From NCBI RefSeq assembly GCF_003314435.2, contig NZ_QNVY02000001.1, positions 1,240,001 through 1,304,000 of the forward strand: 64,000 bases of DNA. Reading direction: 5' to 3'. Position 1 is the stretch's first letter, and every line of letters begins with the position of its first letter. Both the position numbers and the translations under genes were made by a program. This DNA is from Flavobacterium petrolei. Its GTDB lineage: Bacteria > Bacteroidota > Bacteroidia > Flavobacteriales > Flavobacteriaceae. Of this stretch, positions 33,599 to 43,220 are shown piece by piece. The notes beneath the pieces were generated by a model that saw only the letters and a list, made by a program, of their open reading frames with translations, did no database searches and had not been told where the DNA came from.

Positions 33599-34777
33599 CT
33601 ATTTAAAAGCTGGAATTCCAGTAATATCCATTCCGGTAATCAATAGATGGATATCATGTGTTCCTTCATAAGTAATCACCGACTCTAAATTCATCATGTG
33701 TCGCATGATAGAATATTCTCCGGTAATTCCCATTCCGCCCAGCATTTGTCTGGCTTCACGGGCAATATGAATTGCCATATCTACATTATTTCTTTTTGCC
33801 ATTGAGATCTGAGCCGTTGTAGCTTTACCTTCATTTCTTAAAACGCCTAATCTCCAAGTCAATAATTGCGCTTTGGTGATTTCAGTAATCATTTCGGCTA
33901 ATTTCTTTTGTTGTAATTGGGTTCCCGCAATAGGTTTGTCAAACTGAATTCTTTCTTTTGCGTAACGTAATGCTGTATCATAGCAATCCATGGCTGCGCC
34001 AATAGCGCCCCAAGCAATTCCGTAACGTGCTGAATCAAGACAGCCAAGGGGTGCTCCTAATCCAGATTTATTTGGTAATAAGTTCCCTTTCGGAACTTTT
34101 ACATTATCAAAAATCAATTCTCCGGTTGAAGAAGCACGAAGCGACCATTTGTTGTGCGTTTCTGGAGTGGTAAAACCTTCCATTCCGCGTTCTACAATTA
34201 AACCGTGAATTCTTCCTTCTTCATTTTTTGCCCAAACAATAGCGATATCTGCAAAGGGAGCATTTGAAATCCACATTTTGGCACCATTCAATAAATAATG
34301 ATCGCCCATATCTTTGAAGTTGGTAATCATACTTCCTGGATCTGAACCGTAGTTAGGTTCCGTTAATCCAAAGCAACCCATGTATTCGCCAGTGGCTAAC
34401 TTTGGTAAATATTTTACGCGTTGCTCTTCATTTCCGTATTTCCAGATTGGATACATTACCAAAGAGGATTGTACTGATGAAGTAGATCGTACACCAGAAT
34501 CTCCACGCTCAATTTCCTGCATGATTAAACCATAAGATATTTGATCAAGACCAGCTCCTCCATATTCTTCTGGAATGTAAGGACCAAATCCGCCTATTTC
34601 ACCCAAACCTTTTATGATTTGTTTTGGGAATTCTGCCTTTTGAGCATATTCTTCAATAATAGGAGAAACTTCTTTTTTTACCCACGCACGTGCGGAGTCA
34701 CGCACTAATTTGTGTTCTTCGGTTAGTAAGTCGTCTAGTAAGTAATAATCTGGAGATTGAAATAAGTCTGGTTTCAT
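33599..34777 (-). CDS. gcdH: Glutaryl-CoA dehydrogenase-like acyl-CoA dehydrogenase
   Basis: 392 residues. Sequence follows human GCDH closely: GDSGVRSTSSVQSSLVM (Arg97), YLPKLATGEYMGCFGLTEP and GSDPGSM, ARYGIAWGAIGAAMDC, and the catalytic base Glu371 in TYEGTHDIH. The enzyme oxidises and decarboxylates glutaryl-CoA to crotonyl-CoA in lysine and tryptophan breakdown, with FAD and an electron-transfer flavoprotein. The similarity is much closer than to short-chain acyl-CoA dehydrogenases, so I give the specific name. A minus-strand -7 element lies just upstream and a terminator downstream, so it is probably monocistronic. Confidence 0.88.
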   Translation of the reverse strand: MKPDLFQSPDYYLLDDLLTEEHKLVRDSARAWVKKEVSPIIEEYAQKAEFPKQIIKGLGEIGGFGPYIPEEYGGAGLDQISYGLIMQEIERGDSGVRSTSSVQSSLVMYPIWKYGNEEQRVKYLPKLATGEYMGCFGLTEPNYGSDPGSMITNFKDMGDHYLLNGAKMWISNAPFADIAIVWAKNEEGRIHGLIVERGMEGFTTPETHNKWSLRASSTGELIFDNVKVPKGNLLPNKSGLGAPLGCLDSARYGIAWGAIGAAMDCYDTALRYAKERIQFDKPIAGTQLQQKKLAEMITEITKAQLLTWRLGVLRNEGKATTAQISMAKRNNVDMAIHIAREARQMLGGMGITGEYSIMRHMMNLESVITYEGTHDIHLLITGMDITGIPAFK

Positions 34778-34799
34778 GGATGTTAATTTTAATGTAATG

Positions 34800-34807
34800 C
34801 AAATTTA
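34800..34807 (-). promoter_or_regulatory. -7 promoter element for gcdH
   Basis: Plus-strand CAAATTTA reads TAAATTTG on the minus strand, 23 bases before the start codon at 34777. Confidence 0.45.
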
Positions 34808-35009
34808 CATAAAGAAATATAACAAAAGCATTAACAAATGTTATATTTTTATATTATAACCTAGAAGTAATTGATTTTTAAATATAAAGTTGGTTTTTCA
34901 AAGCTCGTTTTATTTAAAAATTGATGTACTAATTTACAATAAAATAATTAGTTCTCTTGGAAAATTTGTTTGGAGTAGTAGTGCTGTTATTTTTAGATGT
35001 GATTTTGAA

Positions 35010-35720
35010 TTACATCTTCAAATAATAATCTTTTGTCAATTCAATATATTCGGAAGTGTATTGATGTCTCGAAGTTTCAATTATTAATTCATCAATTGGA
35101 AAATTCACATTTTCATTTCGGCTGAAGGCCAATAAACTGCGTTTAATTTCTGTAGTTGGAGTTCCTTTTACGCGAGTTATTTTTAAAGGATATAATTCAT
35201 AATCTTTGGCTAAAGCCAAAAATTTTTGCTCTTCTTTGTAAGGAATAATTACGGCAAATAAACCGTTTTCCGAAAGTAATAAATCAGCTGCTTCAATCAA
35301 ATCTTCAAAAGGCATCGCGTCAGCAAAACGGGCTAAATCACGCTGTTCGTTATCAGATTTATAATCTTCAGTATAAAATGGGGGATTGGAAACAATTAAA
35401 TCGTACTCGTCTTCTGGTTCTTCTACAAATTCATCTAAACCGGCATGAAAACAGAATAAGCGATCACTCCAAGGTGAGTTTTCAAAATTATCTACGGATT
35501 GTTCGTACGCTTCTTCATCAATTTCTAACGCATCAATTTGTTCGGCATGACTCCGTTGTGCTAGCATCAAAGCAATAACACCAGTTCCGGCTCCAATATC
35601 TAAAATGCTGAACGGATTGTTTTCAATTGGAGTCCAAGCACCCAATAAAACGCCATCTGTTCCAATTTTCATGGCACAACGATCTTGTTCTACTGAAAAT
35701 TGTTTAAATTTGAAAGACAT
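35010..35720 (-). CDS. tRNA1(Val) adenine-N6 methyltransferase-like protein
   Basis: 236 residues. SAM-binding motif DIGAGTGVIAL at residues 41-51, and the N6-adenine catalytic motif NPPFYTED at 112-119. The N-terminus (FKFKQFSVEQDRCAMKIGTD) and size agree with TrmN6/YfiC, which methylates A37 of tRNA1(Val). Other small NPPF-type methyltransferases are possible but less likely. It lies downstream of rpsP-rimM on the same strand, separated by a stretch of low-complexity sequence. Confidence 0.8.
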   Translation of the reverse strand: MSFKFKQFSVEQDRCAMKIGTDGVLLGAWTPIENNPFSILDIGAGTGVIALMLAQRSHAEQIDALEIDEEAYEQSVDNFENSPWSDRLFCFHAGLDEFVEEPEDEYDLIVSNPPFYTEDYKSDNEQRDLARFADAMPFEDLIEAADLLLSENGLFAVIIPYKEEQKFLALAKDYELYPLKITRVKGTPTTEIKRSLLAFSRNENVNFPIDELIIETSRHQYTSEYIELTKDYYLKM

Positions 35721-35751
35721 AAAAGTAGTAAGGTTTAAGTATTAAGACAAA

Positions 35752-35828
35752 AAAAGAAAAAGAGGATAGAGAAAAGATAATTCTAAAATCTAAGAAGTCT
35801 AAAAATCTAAAATGTCTAAGCAGTCTAA
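35752..35828 (-). repeat. Low-complexity AAGTCTAAAAATCTAAA repeat
   Basis: Degenerate units (ATCTAAGAAGTCTAAAAATC, TAAAATGTCTAAGCAGTC) between rimM and the methyltransferase gene, like those at 30824-30894. Confidence 0.5.
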
Positions 35829-36349
35829 AGATACATTTCAATCAATCCTTCTGGTAAATCCATGATGACTTTTTTGTTTTCTCTATCGATTTTAACCAAG
35901 AAATGGTCAATCATTGGAATCAAGATTTCTACATCACCGTTTAAAACTTCAAAAAGAGGTTGGGCAGTAGTATCATTTATGGATTGAATTTTCCCTACAA
36001 CGCCAAGACGTTTGTCTTCAACTTCAAAACCAATTACTTCGTGGAAATAGAATTTGTTGCCGGTAAGTTTTGGCAACATATTTAAAGGAAGATAAATGGC
36101 ATTGCCTATAACGGCATCAGCAGCTTCCTCGGTATTCATGTCTTCAAAACGAATTCTAAGGAAATCGTTTTTGTGTAGTGAACTGCTTTCAATAAAAAAA
36201 GGAACCAAGTGTTTGTTGCATTCAACAAACACTGATTCCAAGTTTTCGTATAACTCAGGTTCGTCCGTGTCTAAATAGGCAAGAACTTCTCCTTTGAAAC
36301 TAAATTTTTTAGCGATTTTACCTAAGTAGAAACAATCTTCTTTACGCAT
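35825..36349 (-). CDS. rimM: 16S rRNA processing protein RimM
   Basis: 174 residues. The N-terminal RimM domain (FYLGKIAKKFSFKGEVLAYL) is followed by a PRC-barrel (YFHEVIGFEVEDKRLGVVGK, then VLIPMIDHFLVKID-like strand and PEGLIEMYL). RimM binds ribosomal protein S19 during 30S assembly. It lies 14 bases after rpsP on the minus strand, a conserved operon order. The start ATG at 36349 is set by homology. Confidence 0.9.
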   Translation of the reverse strand: MRKEDCFYLGKIAKKFSFKGEVLAYLDTDEPELYENLESVFVECNKHLVPFFIESSSLHKNDFLRIRFEDMNTEEAADAVIGNAIYLPLNMLPKLTGNKFYFHEVIGFEVEDKRLGVVGKIQSINDTTAQPLFEVLNGDVEILIPMIDHFLVKIDRENKKVIMDLPEGLIEMYL

Positions 36350-36363
36350 CTTCGCTTCTTAAA

Positions 36364-36921
36364 TTATGCTTCAGTTGTTTCGTTATTTTCTTCTGCAGCA
36401 GGAGCTTCTTCAGCTTCAACTTCAGCAACTTCTTCAACAGCTGGTGTTGCAGCAGCGATAGCATCAGCTTCTGCTTGAGCAGCTGCAGCTAAACGTTTAG
36501 CGTTAACATCTTGTTCTGCTTTGAAAGCTTTAGCTTTAACATCAGCTTGTGCTTTAGTTAAACCTTCTTTTTTAGCATCAACTTTTCCAGATTTTGCATC
36601 TAACCAAGCGTTTAATTTAGCATCAGCTTGTTCTTGAGTTAGAGCTCCTTTACGGATACCACCGTCAAGGTGATGTTTCAATAAAGCTCCTTTGTAAGAA
36701 AGAATTGCTTTTGCAGTATCAGTTGGTTGAGCACCATTGTGCAACCATTTTACTGCGCTATCAAGGTTTAAGTCGATAGTTGCTGGGTTTGTGTTTGGAT
36801 TGTAAGTACCAATTTTTTCAAGGTATTTACCGTCTCTTTTTGAGCGTGCATCTGCTGCTACAACCCAGTAAAAAGGTTTTCCTTTTTTACCGTGTCTTTG
36901 TAATCTAATTTTTACTGACAT
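36364..36921 (-). CDS. rpsP: 30S ribosomal protein S16 with a long C-terminal tail
   Basis: 185 residues; the first 80 or so are S16 (SVKIRLQRHGKKGKPFYWVV, DARSKRDGKYLEKIGTYNPN). E. coli S16 has about 82 residues, so more than half of this protein is extension: a Lys/Ala helix region (LTQEQADAKLNAWLDAKSGK) and an Ala/Glu-rich acidic tail (EEVAEVEAEEAPAAEENNET). Such tails are usual in Bacteroidota. It is the first gene of the rpsP-rimM operon, with a clear minus-strand -7 element upstream. Confidence 0.95.
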   Translation of the reverse strand: MSVKIRLQRHGKKGKPFYWVVAADARSKRDGKYLEKIGTYNPNTNPATIDLNLDSAVKWLHNGAQPTDTAKAILSYKGALLKHHLDGGIRKGALTQEQADAKLNAWLDAKSGKVDAKKEGLTKAQADVKAKAFKAEQDVNAKRLAAAAQAEADAIAAATPAVEEVAEVEAEEAPAAEENNETTEA

Positions 36922-36970
36922 AATCTTGTGATTAAATTTTGAGGTACTCGACCCCTGTTAATTAAGGGTG

Positions 36971-36978
36971 CAAAGATA
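36971..36978 (-). promoter_or_regulatory. -7 promoter element for rpsP-rimM
   Basis: Plus-strand CAAAGATA reads TATCTTTG on the minus strand, followed by CACCC, a frequent start-site context in flavobacteria. It predicts a leader of about 45 nt. Confidence 0.6.
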
Positions 36979-37092
36979 CATCTTTTATTGATAAATGCTA
37001 ATTCGATGTATATTTTAATGAATAGTAAAGGGTTAAGTTGATTTTGACTGGATTTTCTTTAATGAAATTCTAGTTTTTACGCTTTATTGCCT

Positions 37093-37100
37093 TATTTTTG
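37093..37100 (+). promoter_or_regulatory. -7 promoter element for the DUF6252-like gene
   Basis: TATTTTTG at 20 bases before ATG 37120; fits TAnnTTTG. Confidence 0.5.
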
Positions 37101-37119
37101 TTAGTTCAAAAGAGTTTTT

Positions 37120-37599
37120 ATGAAAAAATATTTGCTGTTTCTGGTCGTGATTTTTGCTATATTTTCTTGTGAGGAAAACGTGAGTTTTAACAACCCTTCT
37201 TTTCAAGGTATGAAAGATAATGTGTTTTGGAGAGCAGTGGACTCTAAAGCATTCTTGGCTTCTGACGGTTCTTTGATGATTGAAGGATATACTGGAAATG
37301 AGGTTTTAACTTTAAGAACCACTTCTACTGCTATTCAAAATTTTCCTTTAGCTACCAGCAACTCTAAAACAGCTGTTTATGTATTGACTGTTGGTGCGGA
37401 TGAAATTTCCTTTACAACTGGAATTGGGATTGGTGACGGTGAAATTGTTATCACCGAATATGATGATGTAAATAGTACCGTATCAGGAACATTTAAATTT
37501 AATGCAGAAAATGCAGACGGCAATCCGTTAGCTGGTGATGTTTTGAATTTTCAACAGGGCGTTTTTTATAAGGTTCCAATAAGTCAGCAAGTTCCGTAA
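37120..37599 (+). CDS. DUF6252-like lipoprotein
   Basis: 159 residues with a lipoprotein signal (LFLVVIFAIFSCEENV, Cys at position 17). The mature part begins NNPSFQGMKDNVFWRAVDSK and continues as beta-strands with Thr/Gly-rich loops, ending VLNFQQGVFYKVPI. I recognise this as the DUF6252 type of small flavobacterial lipoproteins. Function unknown. The acidic sequence after the Cys could affect sorting to the surface in this phylum, but I cannot tell. Confidence 0.65.
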   Translation: MKKYLLFLVVIFAIFSCEENVSFNNPSFQGMKDNVFWRAVDSKAFLASDGSLMIEGYTGNEVLTLRTTSTAIQNFPLATSNSKTAVYVLTVGADEISFTTGIGIGDGEIVITEYDDVNSTVSGTFKFNAENADGNPLAGDVLNFQQGVFYKVPISQQVP

Positions 37600-37721
37600 A
37601 CTATGATAAATTAGAGTATTAAATTACAAAAATCAGATGTTTTGTTAGAATCTTTTGGGTTGACGATTTAAAATAAAATCATAAATAAGCTAATATATAG
37701 TAGATTAGAAAATAAATGCAG

Positions 37722-37729
37722 TACATTTG
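37722..37729 (+). promoter_or_regulatory. -7 promoter element for the RRM gene
   Basis: TACATTTG fits TAnnTTTG, 23 bases before ATG 37753. Confidence 0.5.
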
Positions 37730-37752
37730 TTGTATTATTTAAATAAGTACAT

Positions 37753-38115
37753 ATGAATATTTTTGTTGGAAGCCTTCCATTCAGTATTGAGGAAGCAGAT
37801 TTAAGAGAGTCTTTCGAGGCTTACGGAGCAGTTGATTCAGTTAAAATTATTACTGATAAATTTACTGGAAGAAGTAAAGGATTTGGTTTTGTTGAGATGC
37901 CAAATGATGACGAAGCTCAAAAAGCAATTGACGAATTGAACGGAGCTACTGTTCAAGGACGTGCAATCGTAGTAAACAAATCTGAGCCTAAACCAGAAGG
38001 TGAAAGAAGAAGTTTTAACAATAACAGTCGTGGTGGAGATTCACGCGGTGGTTATGGTGGTGGAAACAGCCGTGGTGGAGAAAACCGTGGTGGTGGAAAC
38101 AGAGGAGGATATTAA
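37753..38115 (+). CDS. RRM-domain RNA-binding protein with RGG-type tail
   Basis: 120 residues. One RNA recognition motif: RNP2 is NIFVGSLPF (residues 2-10) and RNP1 is SKGFGFVEM (about 45-53). From residue 85 a flexible Gly/Arg/Asn tail contains repeated RGG and RGGG units. This layout resembles cyanobacterial cold-regulated Rbp proteins and eukaryotic glycine-rich RNA-binding proteins and is frequent in Bacteroidota. It probably binds RNA generally, for example in cold adaptation. Own promoter and terminator. Confidence 0.92.
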   Translation: MNIFVGSLPFSIEEADLRESFEAYGAVDSVKIITDKFTGRSKGFGFVEMPNDDEAQKAIDELNGATVQGRAIVVNKSEPKPEGERRSFNNNSRGGDSRGGYGGGNSRGGENRGGGNRGGY

Positions 38116-38131
38116 TATTTTTTTCTAGCTA

Positions 38132-38168
38132 TAAAAAAAGGTGTCAATGAAAATTGACACCTTTTTTA
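38132..38168. terminator. Bidirectional terminator between the RRM gene and leuB
   Basis: Stem AAAAAAGGTGTCAAT, loop GAAA, stem ATTGACACCTTTTTT. It ends the plus-strand RRM gene and, read in reverse, the leu operon. Confidence 0.85.
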
Positions 38169-38276
38169 TTTTTTATTGTTTTGTTTAAAGCTGAGTAAAA
38201 GCTAAATGGTAGTGTTGTTTTTTCAGGTTGTAATCTTAGCTATTACTCAATTTTAAACAAATGAAACTTTTAAAAT

Positions 38277-39338
38277 TTACAGATTAGCAACTAGCCAGTC
38301 ACCAACTTCACTAGTTTTGTATGCTTTTGAGTCTTTCGAAGCTAAATCCTCGGTCACAATTCCTTGTTCCAATGATTTGTTAACTACTGTTCTAATAGCC
38401 TCTGCTTCTTCTTTTAATCCAAATGCATCTTCAAACATCATTGCTGCAGACAATACTGTCGCTAGTGGATTTGCAATATTTAATCCTGTAGCTTGTGGAT
38501 AAGATCCATGAATAGGTTCGTACAATGAAGTATGTTCTCCAACAGATGCAGAAGGCATCAATCCCATAGAACCTGAAATTACAGAAGCTTCATCCGTTAA
38601 TATATCTCCAAATAAGTTTTCTGTAATCAAGACATCATAAGAGTTTGGCCATTGTACTAAACGCATCGCAACAGCATCAACAAATTCATAACTTACTGTT
38701 ACTTCAGGGTAGTCTTTTTCCATGGCTTGTACGGTTTCTCTCCACAATCTGGAAGTTTCCATTACATTGGCTTTGTCCACACAACATAGTTTTTTAGTTC
38801 GGGTCATGGCTAATTCAAAGCCTTTTTTTGCTAAACGTTGTACTTCAGGTCTGGTGTACGTACAGGTGTCGAAAGCTGTTTCGCCATCGTCTTTTCTTCC
38901 TTTTTCTCCAAAATAAATTCCTCCGGTAAGTTCTCTCAAGAAAACCAAATCAGTTCCTTCGATGCGTTCTCTTTTCAAAGGAGAATTATCAATCAAAGAC
39001 GGGAATGTAAAGGTTGGACGTACATTGGCAAACAAGCCTAATTTTTTACGCATCAATAGTAAACCTTGTTCGGGTCTTACAGGTGCACTTGGGTCGTTAT
39101 CATACTTTGGATGTCCAATGGCTCCGAATAAAACAGCATCAGCTGCCATACAAATTTCATGCGTTTCATCAGGATAAGGAACTCCAACGGCGTCAATGGC
39201 ACAAGCTCCTGTAAGTGCAGGCGTCCAAGTGATTTCATGGTTGAATTTTTTTGCAATAGCATCCGAAACTTTTACAGCTTCATGGATTACTTCGGGTCCA
39301 ATTCCGTCTCCGGCTAAAAGGGCTATGTTAAATTTCAT
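38277..39338 (-). CDS. leuB: 3-isopropylmalate dehydrogenase
   Basis: 353 residues, third step specific to leucine synthesis (NAD-dependent oxidative decarboxylation). FNIALLAGDGIGPEVIHEAV at the N-terminus, the substrate-binding LRRKL-type loop as LLMRKKLGLFANVRP, RELTGGIYFGEKGR, and DANVM-type metal region as VDKANVMETSRLWRE, then DAVAMRLVQWPNSYDVLITE. Length is normal. Last gene of the operon leuC-leuD-leuA-leuB on the minus strand, 33 bases after leuA. Confidence 0.93.
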   Translation of the reverse strand: MKFNIALLAGDGIGPEVIHEAVKVSDAIAKKFNHEITWTPALTGACAIDAVGVPYPDETHEICMAADAVLFGAIGHPKYDNDPSAPVRPEQGLLLMRKKLGLFANVRPTFTFPSLIDNSPLKRERIEGTDLVFLRELTGGIYFGEKGRKDDGETAFDTCTYTRPEVQRLAKKGFELAMTRTKKLCCVDKANVMETSRLWRETVQAMEKDYPEVTVSYEFVDAVAMRLVQWPNSYDVLITENLFGDILTDEASVISGSMGLMPSASVGEHTSLYEPIHGSYPQATGLNIANPLATVLSAAMMFEDAFGLKEEAEAIRTVVNKSLEQGIVTEDLASKDSKAYKTSEVGDWLVANL

Positions 39339-39371
39339 TAGGTATATTTTATATTAATATATTTCTATTTA

Positions 39372-40898
39372 TTATTGTGCTGCAACAACATTCAACATCT
39401 TTTGTGTTGCAATGATCGCGGCAACTGTTTGGTCTGAATCAAGTCCTCTGGTTTTGAATTCTTTTTCATTATTCGTCCAGGTAATTATGGTTTCGCATAA
39501 GGCGTCAGAACTACTTCCTGGCGGAATTCGGACAGCATAATCAATCAATTTAGGTAATTCTAAATTTTTGCTTTTGTATATTTTTGCCAGTGCATTCATA
39601 AAAGCATCAAATTGTCCGTCACCCTGTGCGTGCTCTTCAATGATTTCACCGTCTATTTTTAAAGATAAAGTAGTCGATGGACGCATGCCTTTTGCATGAG
39701 ATAAAATATAGGACTCAACAATAATCTTTTCCTGATAGGTTTGACTATCTAAAACATCAGAGATTATATAAGGTAAATCCTCTTTGGTAACGGTTTCTTT
39801 TTTATCACCTAATTCAATAATCCTTTGGGTAACTAACTTTAAATCCTCAGAGTTTAATTGAAGACCCAATTCCTGAAGGTTTTTTTCAATATTAGCTTTT
39901 CCGGATGTTTTTCCAAGAGCATATTTTCGTTTTCTTCCAAAACGTTCTGGAAGCAAATCATTAAAATATAAATTATTTTTGTTGTCTCCGTCAGCATGAA
40001 TACCGGCTGTTTGTGTAAATACATTGTCACCAACAATTGGTTTGTTTGCTGGAATTCTGTATCCTGTAAAAGTTTCGACCAATTTACTCACAGAATATAA
40101 TGAAGATTCTTTTACGCCAATTTCTATTTGTGGAAAAAAGTCATTGATTACAGCAACAGTGCTTTCAAGTGGAGCATTTCCAGCGCGTTCTCCCATTCCA
40201 TTTACGGTCACGTGGAGTCCTTGAATACCGGCTTTCACCGCTTCCATTACATTAGCGATGCTTAAATCATAGTCGTTATGTGCATGAAAATCAAAATGAG
40301 TATCAGGGTATCTTGCTATAATTTTCGAAATAAATTCAAAAGTTTCTGAAGGAATCAAAACGCCTAAAGTATCCGGTAGCAAGACTCTTTTTATAGGTTG
40401 TTTGGTTAGAAAATCTAAATATTCAAACACATATTCAGGGGAATTACGCATTCCGTTACTCCAATCTTCTAAATATACATTGGTCTCAATATTATTTTCC
40501 TGAGCCAAAGTTATGGCTTGAGCAATTTCGGTAAAATGCTGTGTGGGTGTTTTTTTTAACTGATGCGTTAAATGATTCAAAGATCCTTTGGTTAATAAAT
40601 TCTGGACTTTAGCTCCGGTTTTTTTCATCCAATCTATGGAAAGCCCGCCATCTACAAAGGTTAAAACTTCAATTCTATTGGAGTAATTTTTTTCGTTAGC
40701 CCAATTCATTATTCCTTTCACACCCTGAAATTCCCCTTCGCTCACGCGTGCAGAAGCAATTTCGATTCTATCAATATTTAATTCTTCCAACAACAATTGC
40801 GCAATGGTTAGTTTTTCTGCAGCAGAAAATGATACTCCCGAGGTTTGTTCACCATCACGGAGTGTCGTATCCATTATTTCAATTTTTCTTTTTTTCAT
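39372..40898 (-). CDS. leuA: 2-isopropylmalate synthase-type enzyme with regulatory domain
   Basis: 508 residues. The catalytic HMGL-like TIM barrel opens with IMDTTLRDGEQTSGVSFSAA and has HFDFHAHNDYDLSIAN for the metal-binding histidines; the C-terminal part (from about 390) is the alpha-isopropylmalate synthase regulatory domain. It sits between leuD and leuB, so its likely job is the first step of leucine synthesis. However, the sequence differs from standard bacterial LeuA in the barrel (for example GMRNSPEYVFEYLDFLTKQP), and citramalate synthase is a close alternative. Context favours isopropylmalate synthesis. Confidence 0.8.
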   Translation of the reverse strand: MKKRKIEIMDTTLRDGEQTSGVSFSAAEKLTIAQLLLEELNIDRIEIASARVSEGEFQGVKGIMNWANEKNYSNRIEVLTFVDGGLSIDWMKKTGAKVQNLLTKGSLNHLTHQLKKTPTQHFTEIAQAITLAQENNIETNVYLEDWSNGMRNSPEYVFEYLDFLTKQPIKRVLLPDTLGVLIPSETFEFISKIIARYPDTHFDFHAHNDYDLSIANVMEAVKAGIQGLHVTVNGMGERAGNAPLESTVAVINDFFPQIEIGVKESSLYSVSKLVETFTGYRIPANKPIVGDNVFTQTAGIHADGDNKNNLYFNDLLPERFGRKRKYALGKTSGKANIEKNLQELGLQLNSEDLKLVTQRIIELGDKKETVTKEDLPYIISDVLDSQTYQEKIIVESYILSHAKGMRPSTTLSLKIDGEIIEEHAQGDGQFDAFMNALAKIYKSKNLELPKLIDYAVRIPPGSSSDALCETIITWTNNEKEFKTRGLDSDQTVAAIIATQKMLNVVAAQ

Positions 40899-41037
40899 TA
40901 TAAATTTGATGCTAAAAGTAGTTTTGATTTCAGTAATTTGAAGTCTTGCTTTTGTGTTTTTATAAAAAGGTAAAAGCAGTTCTCGGGCTTAATTATACTA
41001 TTGAACTTTAGATGACTGCTTTTTTATTGTTTGTTTT

Positions 41038-41634
41038 CTAGTAAGGAAGTTTGTCTGCAAACCCAACAATCTCCTCTTTGATGTTTTGCAAATAATCAAT
41101 ATCATCAAAACCATTAATCATATTATCTTTTTTATAACCAGATATAGCGAAAGATTCTTTTTGACCGGTAGCTTTTAGTATAATAGTTTGTTCCGGAAGG
41201 TTGATTTCTAAATTTGTTTTTGGATCAGCTTCAATAGCCTTGAAAATAGTTTCGGCAAATTCTGGACTCACTTGAACTGGTAAAACACCAATATTCAAGC
41301 AATTCCCTTTGAAGATATCTGCAAAGAAACTAGAAACAACAGCACGAAATCCGTAATCGTATACTGCCCAAGCTGCGTGCTCTCTTGAAGAACCGGAGCC
41401 AAAGTTTTTCCCGCCAACTAATATCTTCCCGCTATACGTTGTGTCATTTAGTACAAAATCTGCTTTTGGAGTGCCATCTCCATTGTATCTCCAGTCACGG
41501 AAAAGATTGTCTCCAAAACCAACGCGTTCAGTTGCTTTTAAGAAACGTGCAGGGATTATTTGATCGGTATCCACATTTTCTATTGGTAGTGGCACTGCAC
41601 TACTGGTCAGGATATTAAATTTATCGTATGCCAT
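41038..41634 (-). CDS. leuD: 3-isopropylmalate dehydratase small subunit
   Basis: 198 residues, the swivelling domain that joins LeuC to isomerise 2- to 3-isopropylmalate. VPLPIENVDTDQIIPARFLK near the start, then GKNFGSGSSREHAAWAVYDY, both conserved in LeuD. Normal length. It lies between leuC and leuA on the minus strand, 190 bases from leuC, with low-complexity sequence (GATTTATGATTTTTGATT repeats, 41639-41680) just upstream. Confidence 0.95.
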   Translation of the reverse strand: MAYDKFNILTSSAVPLPIENVDTDQIIPARFLKATERVGFGDNLFRDWRYNGDGTPKADFVLNDTTYSGKILVGGKNFGSGSSREHAAWAVYDYGFRAVVSSFFADIFKGNCLNIGVLPVQVSPEFAETIFKAIEADPKTNLEINLPEQTIILKATGQKESFAISGYKKDNMINGFDDIDYLQNIKEEIVGFADKLPY

Positions 41635-41638
41635 TGTG

Positions 41639-41680
41639 ATTTATGATTTTTGATTAACGATTTATGATTTTTGATTTACC
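41639..41680. repeat. Low-complexity GATTTATGATTTTTGATT repeat
   Basis: Short direct repeats of TTTATGATTTTTGATT directly upstream of leuD. Similar in character to the other intergenic repeats of this window. Confidence 0.45.
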
Positions 41681-41825
41681 GTGAGGAAAATATAATCGTA
41701 AACGTTAATATTATTTTGTGTAATGTAAATTGTCTGTTCTAATATGAATGCTGTTAAAGAAATCTGTGATTTGTGGACTAGCGAAATCTGAATTCAGAAA
41801 TCGTTAATCTTCAATCTGAAATCTT

Positions 41826-43220
41826 TTAAAACAAATCTCTTGGATCTGTCAATACTCCCGTCACTGCTGCAGCTGCTGCCATAATTGGAGAAGCTAACAA
41901 AGTTCTTGAACCTGGACCTTGACGACCTTCGAAGTTTCTGTTTGAGGTGCTTACTGCGTATTTTCCTGCAGGTACTTTATCGTCATTCATTGCTAAACAA
42001 GCGGAACAACCCGGCTGGCGTAATACAAAACCAGCTTCAGTAAGAATGTCCAAAAGTCCTTCTTCTTTGATTTGTGCTTCTACAACATGAGATCCCGGAA
42101 CTAACCAAGCCGTAACATTTTCTGCTTTTTTACGCCCTTTTACAATTTCTGTAAAAGCTCTGAAATCTTCGATTCTACCATTAGTACAACTTCCTAAGAA
42201 AACAAAATCGATTGGTTTACCAATCATTACATCGTTTTCTTCAAAACCCATGTAGGCTAACGATTTTTTGTATGTTTCCGCGCCACCTTCCACTTGGTTG
42301 GCATTCGGGATATTTTTTGAGATACCAATTCCCATTCCTGGATTTGTACCATAAGTAATCATTGGTTCAATATCTGCAGCATCAATATTTAATTCTGCAT
42401 CAAAAACAGCATCAGCATCGGTTTTTAACGTTTTCCAATACGCAACAGCTTTATCCCAAGCCTCGCCTTTTGGAGCGTATAATCTTCCTTCTAAGAAATC
42501 GAATGTTTTTTGGTCAGGTGCAATCATACCACCACGAGCTCCCATTTCGATACTCAAGTTACAAACAGTCATACGACCTTCTATCGACATATCTTCAAAA
42601 ACGTTTCCAGCATATTCTGCAAAATATCCGGTACCTCCAGAAGTCGTTAATTGAGAAATAATATAAAGTGCAACGTCTTTTGGACCAACACCTTTGCTCA
42701 ATTTACCATTTACGTTGATGCGCATTTTCTTTGGTTTTGGTTGCATGATACATTGTGTAGCCATAACCATTTCAACCTCCGAAGTTCCAATACCAAAAGC
42801 AATTGCGCCAAAAGCACCATGCGTAGAAGTGTGTGAGTCTCCACAAACAATAGTGGCACCTGGTAAAGTGATTCCGTTTTCAGGACCTACAACGTGTACA
42901 ATTCCATTTTTTTTATGACCTAATCCCCAGTGAGAAATACCATATTCTGCTGCGTTGTCTTCCAATGCTTTTAGTTGATTGGCAGATAATGCATCTTCAA
43001 CTGGCAAGTGTTGGTTTATGGTAGGTGTATTATGATCCGCAGTAGCAAAAGTGCGTTCTGGGTATAAAACCGAAATTCCTCGTTCTTTTAAACCTAAAAA
43101 AGCTACAGGACTAGTAACTTCATGGATGAAATGACGGTCAATAAAAAACACGTCCGGTCCATCTTCTATCTTACGCACCACGTGCGAATCCCATACTTTG
43201 TCAAATAATGTAGTACTCAT
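41826..43220 (-). CDS. leuC: 3-isopropylmalate dehydratase large subunit
   Basis: 464 residues, the aconitase-like subunit that carries the [4Fe-4S] cluster. Cluster cysteines are seen in [13 protein letters not shown] and [32 protein letters not shown] is the conserved catalytic segment. Normal length. First gene of the leu operon on the minus strand. A small hairpin AGCCAACTTGGCT (minus strand, plus 43249-43262) lies just before the start. Confidence 0.95.
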   Translation of the reverse strand: MSTTLFDKVWDSHVVRKIEDGPDVFFIDRHFIHEVTSPVAFLGLKERGISVLYPERTFATADHNTPTINQHLPVEDALSANQLKALEDNAAEYGISHWGLGHKKNGIVHVVGPENGITLPGATIVCGDSHTSTHGAFGAIAFGIGTSEVEMVMATQCIMQPKPKKMRINVNGKLSKGVGPKDVALYIISQLTTSGGTGYFAEYAGNVFEDMSIEGRMTVCNLSIEMGARGGMIAPDQKTFDFLEGRLYAPKGEAWDKAVAYWKTLKTDADAVFDAELNIDAADIEPMITYGTNPGMGIGISKNIPNANQVEGGAETYKKSLAYMGFEENDVMIGKPIDFVFLGSCTNGRIEDFRAFTEIVKGRKKAENVTAWLVPGSHVVEAQIKEEGLLDILTEAGFVLRQPGCSACLAMNDDKVPAGKYAVSTSNRNFEGRQGPGSRTLLASPIMAAAAAVTGVLTDPRDLF